This document shows positions 59,298 through 64,000 of a stretch of DNA of 64,000 nucleotides, in pieces. Under the pieces are notes generated by a model. That model had not been told where the DNA came from. It worked only from the letters and a program-made list of their open reading frames with translations, and searched no databases. Position numbers and translations under genes: made by a program. Source of the stretch: CAVAVT01 sp963592185 (GTDB lineage Bacteria > Bacillota > Negativicutes > Selenomonadales > Selenomonadaceae); NCBI GenBank assembly GCA_963592185.1, contig CAVAVT010000001.1, positions 13,408 through 77,407 of the forward strand, given 5' to 3'. How positions within the stretch are numbered: position 1 is the stretch's first letter; each line of letters opens with the position of its first letter.

Positions 59298-60653
59298 ATG
59301 AAAAATAAATTTACTAAAAAAGCGGCAGCGCTGCTGTCCATAGCAATGCTTTGGAATATCCCATTGGGGTCATGCGCTTCACTTTCCATAGATGAAGCTG
59401 TGGACATGGCATTGAGGCAGAACCCGGATGTACACATTACAGAGCTGGCAAGGGATTCTGCAGCGGCAGCTCTTAAGAAATCCAGAGGCGCAAACAGCGT
59501 AGGTGTTACGGTGTCCAGCAGCGGTCAATTGTCCCATTCCGGTGCAGATGGCCGTGGTACTGGAAACAACAATAGTATCAAAGCCTCTCTTCCAATTTTC
59601 AACAATAAGAACAAGGCAAATATTGAAAGCGATGAGCTTGGGGTAGATATTGCAAATCTCAACACCTATAGAAAATATGAGAATATCAGGCTGGATGTAA
59701 TCAAGGCGTATTACGATGTTCTTGAGGCTCAAAAAAATGTAAATGTTGCAAAGGAAACAGTAGATAAGTGTCAGGCACACCTTACTAATGTGGAGCAGCT
59801 TTACTCTGCTGGAAGCAAGGCAAAGGTGGATGTACTTCGTTCCTCCGTGGAGCTTTCCAATGCACGTCAGTCACTTATAAAGCTGGAGAACAGCTGTCAG
59901 GTGAGTCTTTCCACCCTCAAGAATAAGCTTAACATGTCTCCTGCCGAGGAGCTTATACTTACTGATGATTTCAAATTTGTTACTTTCAGCCAGGATCTTT
60001 CCTTCTGTGTTGATTATGCAATGAAGTCCCGTAAGGATCTTCAGGTTGATGAATATAAGGTAAAGCAGCAGGAACTGGCACTTAAGGCAGCAAAGGCAGG
60101 TTATGATCCAACTGTAAGCCTCAGCGCCGGAGCATCCTGGAACAAGGCATTTTATCCTAAAAGCAATAATCATGATTACTCCGTAGGAGTAAGCGCTAGC
60201 TGGAATATTTGGGATTCAGGACAGACTGCAGCGGCAGTTGATTCTGCACAGGTGGAGTTGGAAAAAGCAAAGTACACCTTTGAGAAGGATAAAAATGCTG
60301 TGGATCTGGAAGTACGCACAGCATATCTCAATATGCGTGAGGCGGAGAAGCGTTTTATTTCCACTGGTGATGCGGTAAACCAGGCACAGGAGGACTACTT
60401 CATCGCCAGTGAAAAATACAAGGCTGGCGAGGGAATAATGCTGGATGTTATTGATGCACAGAATACCCTTTCAGAGGCACAGCTCAATTACATCAGTGCC
60501 CAGTATGATTATGCACGTTATCAGGCTGAGGTAGAAAATACTATGGGCCTTGGCGAGGTGGGCTTAGAGGTTGAGGAAGGAACAGCAGGAATGTCTGCAG
60601 CGGCAGAATCAACGACTGTAATGAATGAAGCCGCGAATGGAGTGGTAAAATGA
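59298..60653 (+). CDS. TolC-family outer membrane protein of an efflux operon
   Basis: The 451-residue protein has a signal peptide (AALLSIAMLWNIPLGSCA; the Cys may be a lipobox) followed by two OEP halves (VEQLYSAGSKAKVDVLRSSV; YKVKQQELALKAAKAGYDPT; SEKYKAGEGIMLDVIDAQNT). It should form the outer-membrane duct of the pump encoded by the next three genes. It is shorter than the TolC-like protein at 7326 and lacks that protein's Ala/Pro tail. It overlaps the adaptor gene by 4 bases (ATGA). GAAAGGAT lies before the ATG. Confidence 0.9.
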   Translation: MKNKFTKKAAALLSIAMLWNIPLGSCASLSIDEAVDMALRQNPDVHITELARDSAAAALKKSRGANSVGVTVSSSGQLSHSGADGRGTGNNNSIKASLPIFNNKNKANIESDELGVDIANLNTYRKYENIRLDVIKAYYDVLEAQKNVNVAKETVDKCQAHLTNVEQLYSAGSKAKVDVLRSSVELSNARQSLIKLENSCQVSLSTLKNKLNMSPAEELILTDDFKFVTFSQDLSFCVDYAMKSRKDLQVDEYKVKQQELALKAAKAGYDPTVSLSAGASWNKAFYPKSNNHDYSVGVSASWNIWDSGQTAAAVDSAQVELEKAKYTFEKDKNAVDLEVRTAYLNMREAEKRFISTGDAVNQAQEDYFIASEKYKAGEGIMLDVIDAQNTLSEAQLNYISAQYDYARYQAEVENTMGLGEVGLEVEEGTAGMSAAAESTTVMNEAANGVVK

Positions 60654-61780
60654 ACAGCAATGTAAAAAGCAAGCTTAAAATTGTCCTGGGGATAATAATT
60701 CTCCTGGGGGTATGCTTTGGTGGATATCACTATTATCAGGGCAAGCAGGAGGCAAAAAAAGCGACAGCTGTTGAGACAGTTACAGCAGAACGCATGGACC
60801 TTAAGTCAACAGTTTCTGCAACAGGAACCATACGCCCTGTGGATGCTGTAGAGGTCAGCTCCAAGATTACAGCCCGTGTAAAAAGTGTGCTGGTAAAGGA
60901 GAATGACACAGTAAAGGCAGGTCAGACTGTTGCAATCCTTGATGGCAAGGACTATGAGGCAAAGGAAGAACAGGCACGCTATAAGGTAAATAATACCAAG
61001 TCAAAATACAACCGCATGAAGTATCTCCATTCCATCGGAGCAAAGTCTGATGAGGATATGGAGGATGCACAATACAACTATGAAACCGCTGAGAGCAGCC
61101 TGTCTGAGACAGAATCCAACCTGGCTGAGACTGTAATCACAGCTCCTATGGACGGTATCGTAGTTGGCGAGCCGCTTACCGCAGGAAGCATGGCGGTACA
61201 GGGCAACAGCAATCCGACTGTTATCATGCGCATAGCAGACCTTTCCAAGAAGCAGATTATGGCAAAGGTGGATGAGACTGATATCGGTCAGATTAAGGTG
61301 GGCCAGAGTGCAACCTTTACCGTTGACTCTTACACTGGAAAGACCTTTACCGCAAAGGTATCGAAGATTTCCCAGACAGACGTAAGCAACAGCTGGTACA
61401 CCTCTGGAACCAGCTCATCAAGCTCCAGTTCATCCTCTGCAAGTGTAATTTATTACTACGTGACACTGGATGTTGACGATCCTGAGGGAGTACTTCTTCC
61501 GGCTATGACCGCCCGTGTTGAAATCAACACTTCCGACAAGCCTAATGCCCTTGCAATCCCAATTTCCGCACTTACTACTAAGAACAGCGATACCTATGTA
61601 ACTGTTCTGAATCCGGACGGAACTACTGAGGAACGTAAGGTAAGCACCGGCATCTACAGCGATGAGTATGTGGAGATTCTTGACGGTCTCAGCGAAGGGG
61701 ACAAGGTAACAGTGTCCTACAAGGCGTCAAGCTCCTCAAGCAGCAATAATCAGAGACAGGGCGGACCACCGCCGATGTAA
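60650..61780 (+). CDS. MacA/HlyD-type periplasmic adaptor protein
   Basis: The 376-residue membrane fusion protein has an N-terminal anchor helix (LKIVLGIIILLGVCFGGYHY), the lipoyl-like halves (VEVSSKITARVKSVLVKEND; VITAPMDGIVVGEPLTAGSM), a helical hairpin of about 70 residues and a beta-barrel domain. A run of nine Ser (about residues 258-266) interrupts the barrel domain and another Ser/Asn-rich tail ends the protein. It links the ABC pump in the inner membrane to the TolC duct. The adjacent MacB-like pair identifies it as MacA-type rather than RND-type. Confidence 0.9.
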   Translation: MNSNVKSKLKIVLGIIILLGVCFGGYHYYQGKQEAKKATAVETVTAERMDLKSTVSATGTIRPVDAVEVSSKITARVKSVLVKENDTVKAGQTVAILDGKDYEAKEEQARYKVNNTKSKYNRMKYLHSIGAKSDEDMEDAQYNYETAESSLSETESNLAETVITAPMDGIVVGEPLTAGSMAVQGNSNPTVIMRIADLSKKQIMAKVDETDIGQIKVGQSATFTVDSYTGKTFTAKVSKISQTDVSNSWYTSGTSSSSSSSSSASVIYYYVTLDVDDPEGVLLPAMTARVEINTSDKPNALAIPISALTTKNSDTYVTVLNPDGTTEERKVSTGIYSDEYVEILDGLSEGDKVTVSYKASSSSSSNNQRQGGPPPM

Positions 61781-61798
61781 AGACGGAATCCGCAGATG

Positions 61799-61829
61799 GC
61801 CGCCGGTAATCGTTCAGACAGCCGGCGGC
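61799..61829 (+). other. GC-rich hairpin between adaptor and ATPase genes
   Basis: GCCGCCGG (61799-61806) pairs perfectly with CCGGCGGC (61822-61829). The bases after it (TGTTTCG) are only weakly T-rich, so it may stabilise or partly terminate the message inside the operon rather than stop it. Confidence 0.5.
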
Positions 61830-61859
61830 TGTTTCGTAAGGGAAGGCAGGGATAAACAC

Positions 61860-62564
61860 ATGAAAACAATACAGCTTTCCGGAATTAAGAAAATCTATGA
61901 AATCGGCGGACAGAAAGTTGCCGCCCTAGCCGGAATAGATTTGGAAATAGATCAGGGAGAATTTGCCGCATTGATGGGCCCCTCCGGCTCAGGAAAATCT
62001 ACCCTGATGAATATTTTGGGCTGTCTCGACAGGCCGACAGAGGGCTCCTACATACTCGATGGGAAAGAGGTTGCAAGACTTTCTGATGATGAGCTGGCAA
62101 TAACCAGAAATCAGAAGATAGGCTTTGTGTTCCAGAATTTTAACCTTCTTTCCAGAATTTCCACCTTGGATAATGTGGCACTTCCACTAGTATATGCCGG
62201 AGTTGGCAGAAAAGAGAGACTGGAGCGTGCCATGCATTATCTGGAGGCGGTGGGACTGGCTGACCGTGCGGAGCACCAGCCAAATGAGCTTTCAGGCGGC
62301 CAGCGACAGAGGGTGGCAATTGCCCGTGCATTGGTAAACAATCCCAAAATCGTAATGGCGGATGAGCCTACAGGAAACCTTGATACCAAGTCCACCAAGG
62401 AAATCATGGAAATATTCCAGCGGATGCATCAGGATGAGGGAAGAACCATAATCCTGGTAACACATGAGCCTGAAATCGCAGCCTGTGCATACCGCCAGCT
62501 CCTAGTTCGGGACGGAGTTATTACGAGAGATGCTGGAAGGGGGGCGGTTATGGATGTTATTTAG
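61860..62564 (+). CDS. MacB-type ABC transporter ATPase
   Basis: The 234-residue ATPase has Walker A GPSGSGKSTLMNILGCLDRP, Q-loop VFQNFNLLSRISTLDN, signature LSGGQRQRVAIARALVN, Walker B IVMADEPTGNLDTKS and an H-loop in ILVTHEPEIA. This is the LolD/MacB/FtsE type that pairs with FtsX-like permeases. In E. coli MacB the ATPase and permease are fused; here they are separate and overlap by 11 bases. The pump probably exports drugs, peptides or lipids; the substrate is unknown. Confidence 0.92.
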   Translation: MKTIQLSGIKKIYEIGGQKVAALAGIDLEIDQGEFAALMGPSGSGKSTLMNILGCLDRPTEGSYILDGKEVARLSDDELAITRNQKIGFVFQNFNLLSRISTLDNVALPLVYAGVGRKERLERAMHYLEAVGLADRAEHQPNELSGGQRQRVAIARALVNNPKIVMADEPTGNLDTKSTKEIMEIFQRMHQDEGRTIILVTHEPEIAACAYRQLLVRDGVITRDAGRGAVMDVI

Positions 62565-63771
62565 AGAAAGTATCCAGATTGCGCTTAAGGCATTGTACTC
62601 CAACAAAATGCGCTCAGCCCTTACAATGCTGGGTATCATCATCGGTGTTGCAGCGGTTATTGCCATGGTATCTATAGGTATGGGTGTCCGCAGCAATGTT
62701 CAGGAATCCATAGCCAGTCTTGGAAGCAACATGCTGATTGTTTCCCCAGGCTCCTCCAACAAAACCGGCGTGCGCTCGGCAATGGGCTCCATGCAGACCT
62801 TGAAGTATGACGATGCCAAGGCAATTAAGGAAAAAATTAAGGGAATAGATTATGTTTCTCCAACGGTTAATGGTTCATATCAGATTGTAAATGGCAATCA
62901 GAACTGGAATTCCTCGGTATACGGTGTAACTCCTGAGTACATGTCAATCCGTTCCCTGTCTGTGGGAACCGGTACTTTCATTAGCGAAAATGACATGAAC
63001 AGCCGCAACCGTGTGGCGGTAATAGGAACAACAGTTGCTACAAATCTTTTTGGTACATCTAATCCTGTGGGAAAGATGATAAGAGTGGACAATTCGCCCT
63101 ACAGAATCATCGGCGTACTGGAAAGCAAGGGCCAGTCCTCCATGGGACAGGACCAGGATGATGTGGTAATTATACCGCTGACCACAGCCCAGGAACGTCT
63201 CATGGGTATTACCTATATAAGAAGTATAAACATACAGGTAACGGACTCTGGCAAAATGGATGAGGTCCAGTCCAAGGTTGAAACACTTCTCCGACAGCGA
63301 CACCACATCATCGGCGACAAGGAAGACGACTTCTCTGTCCGTAATCTGACAAGCCTTATGGAAACCATGACCCAGACCACCACCATGATAACCATACTTC
63401 TTGGAAGTATTGCTGGTATTTCACTTTTGGTAGGCGGTATCGGAATCATGAATATCATGATGGTTTCTGTTACAGAGCGTACCCGTGAAATCGGCATCAG
63501 AAAGGCTCTGGGAGCTACCTTTAGAAGCATTATGCTTCAGTTCCTCATTGAGTCTGTGGTTGTAGGTGTAGTGGGCGGTCTTATCGGAATCGTTGTAGGC
63601 TGTGTTGCCTCCGGACTGATAGCCAAGTTCGGCGGATTCAACACGGTCATCACAGCAGCGCCGATTCTCATATCCTTTGGATTTTCTGTGGGCATCGGAT
63701 TATTCTTCGGAATTTACCCGGCAAGGAAAGCTGCAAAACTTGATCCTATTGAAGCCCTGAGGTATGAATAA
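62554..63771 (+). CDS. MacB/FtsX-type ABC transporter permease
   Basis: The 405-residue permease has an N-terminal helix (ALTMLGIIIGVAAVIAMVSI), a large periplasmic MacB-PCD-like domain (about residues 50-265) with VSPTVNGSYQ and VYGVTPEYM segments, and three C-terminal helices (ILLGSIAGISLLVGGIGIMN; VGVVGGLIGIVVGCVASGLI; FGFSVGIGLFFGIYPARKAA). ATG 62554 has GGGGGG about 10 bases upstream and gives the usual MLFRESIQIALKAL start. It ends the efflux operon before a terminator. Confidence 0.92.
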   Translation: MLFRESIQIALKALYSNKMRSALTMLGIIIGVAAVIAMVSIGMGVRSNVQESIASLGSNMLIVSPGSSNKTGVRSAMGSMQTLKYDDAKAIKEKIKGIDYVSPTVNGSYQIVNGNQNWNSSVYGVTPEYMSIRSLSVGTGTFISENDMNSRNRVAVIGTTVATNLFGTSNPVGKMIRVDNSPYRIIGVLESKGQSSMGQDQDDVVIIPLTTAQERLMGITYIRSINIQVTDSGKMDEVQSKVETLLRQRHHIIGDKEDDFSVRNLTSLMETMTQTTTMITILLGSIAGISLLVGGIGIMNIMMVSVTERTREIGIRKALGATFRSIMLQFLIESVVVGVVGGLIGIVVGCVASGLIAKFGGFNTVITAAPILISFGFSVGIGLFFGIYPARKAAKLDPIEALRYE

Positions 63772-63793
63772 TAAGAAATACCATTAAATTTCA

Positions 63794-63850
63794 AAATCCT
63801 CCTGTCAATAGCGGATATACATGGTCCAGCATTTGATAGGGGGATTTTTT
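63794..63850 (+). terminator. Terminator after the efflux operon
   Basis: AAATCCTCCTGTCAA (from 63794) pairs with TTGATAGGGGGATTT, including G-U pairs, around a 26-base loop, and six T follow at the end. Confidence 0.78.
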
Positions 63851-63871
63851 GTAAATATTGTTATTATTTTA

Positions 63872-63901
63872 TTGACTTATAAACTATAATTTTTTTATTA
63901 T
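63872..63901 (+). promoter_or_regulatory. Possible promoter for the gene at the right edge
   Basis: TTGACT (63872-63877) and TATTAT (63896-63901) with an 18-base spacer, in a very AT-rich stretch about 45 bases before the start at 63945. Confidence 0.5.
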
Positions 63902-63944
63902 AAAAAGGTATATACTTTATATGTTAGAAATTAGGTGATGTTTC

Positions 63945-64000
63945 TTGAATTTTAATGCGTTGGAAACCCTATGTCTGAGTTTTATGGCATATTATTGCGG
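63945..64000 (+). CDS. Start of an unidentified gene (partial)
   Basis: TTG at 63945 lies 5 bases after AGGTGAT and opens a frame (NFNALETLCLSFMAYYC) that runs to the window edge. Only 18 codons are visible, so the product cannot be named. Confidence 0.45.
   Translation, partial: MNFNALETLCLSFMAYYC

Noticed and set aside
1..64000. CRISPR arrays, rRNA, tRNA, prophage or intact insertion sequences
   Set aside because: No regular short repeats with spacers, no rRNA or tRNA signatures and no transposase or integrase gene were seen.

Overview
This window comes from a Gram-negative-type (diderm) member of the Firmicutes, most likely a flagellated Negativicutes (Selenomonadales-like). The evidence is the combination of a complete outer-membrane and LPS machinery with Firmicutes-style features: strong AGGAGG ribosome-binding sites, many TTG/GTG starts, an atpZ/atpI-led ATP synthase operon and LpxI instead of LpxH. 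The species cannot be named from the sequence. Almost every gene is on the plus strand and the gene density is very high. One 331-base run of N (16126-16456) interrupts bamA.

Layout. (1) 1-590: the end of a flagellar basal-body operon (flgI tail, flgJ rod-binding domain) closed by a strong terminator. (2) 694-4247: an AMIN plus phosphodiester-glycosidase (NAGPA) envelope protein and a SpoIVB/S55-type serine peptidase-like protein. (3) 4377-8982: mlaE-mlaF-mlaD for phospholipid trafficking, with an MlaD that carries its own C-terminal beta-barrel, then a TolC-family protein. (4) 9018-20551: tamB, a sigma-70-family factor, a small membrane protein, bamA, an unrecognised outer-membrane protein and three consecutive OmpH/Skp-like chaperone genes. 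(5) 20567-31341: the lipid A pathway lpxD, an LpxL-type acyltransferase, lpxC, fabZ, lpxA, lpxI, lpxB, msbA and a single-ORF waaA-lpxK fusion. (6) 31358-34505: CMP-Kdo synthesis kdsB, kdsA, kdsD, kdsC. (7) 34547-38571: a second LpxL-type acyltransferase and the LPS export genes lptC, lptA, lptB and one lptF/G-type permease. (8) 38611-43206: a DUF3084 protein, a RuvX/YqgF-like RNase H-fold protein, a dCMP deaminase, a WecA/TagO-type sugar-phosphate transferase and wecB. (9) 43278-50809: atpZ, atpI and atpBEFHAGDC. (10) 50826-57600: a minus-strand membrane protein, an unusual AAA+ regulator, trmB, ftsW, a membrane protein of unknown function, a pyridoxamine kinase and a TatD-associated radical SAM protein. 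(11) 57563-58055: a non-coding region that looks like a structured RNA gene on the minus strand. (12) 58231-63771: a YqeB-type Se/Mo-hydroxylase accessory protein and a TolC/adaptor/MacB-like tripartite efflux operon. A new gene begins at the right edge.

Taken together, sections 3 to 7 form an outer-membrane biogenesis supercluster. Mla and TamB handle phospholipids, Bam plus Skp-like chaperones handle beta-barrel proteins, Lpx/Kds/WaaA make Kdo-lipid A, MsbA flips it and Lpt carries it outward. LptD is not present in the window. The most interesting items are the unidentified minus-strand RNA, a sigma-54-activator-like protein without its GAFTGA loop and arginine fingers, the WaaA-LpxK fusion, an S55 protein with its catalytic motifs in swapped order, an ATP synthase c subunit with an extra carboxylate at the ion site, and an unknown barrel-ended protein next to BamA.
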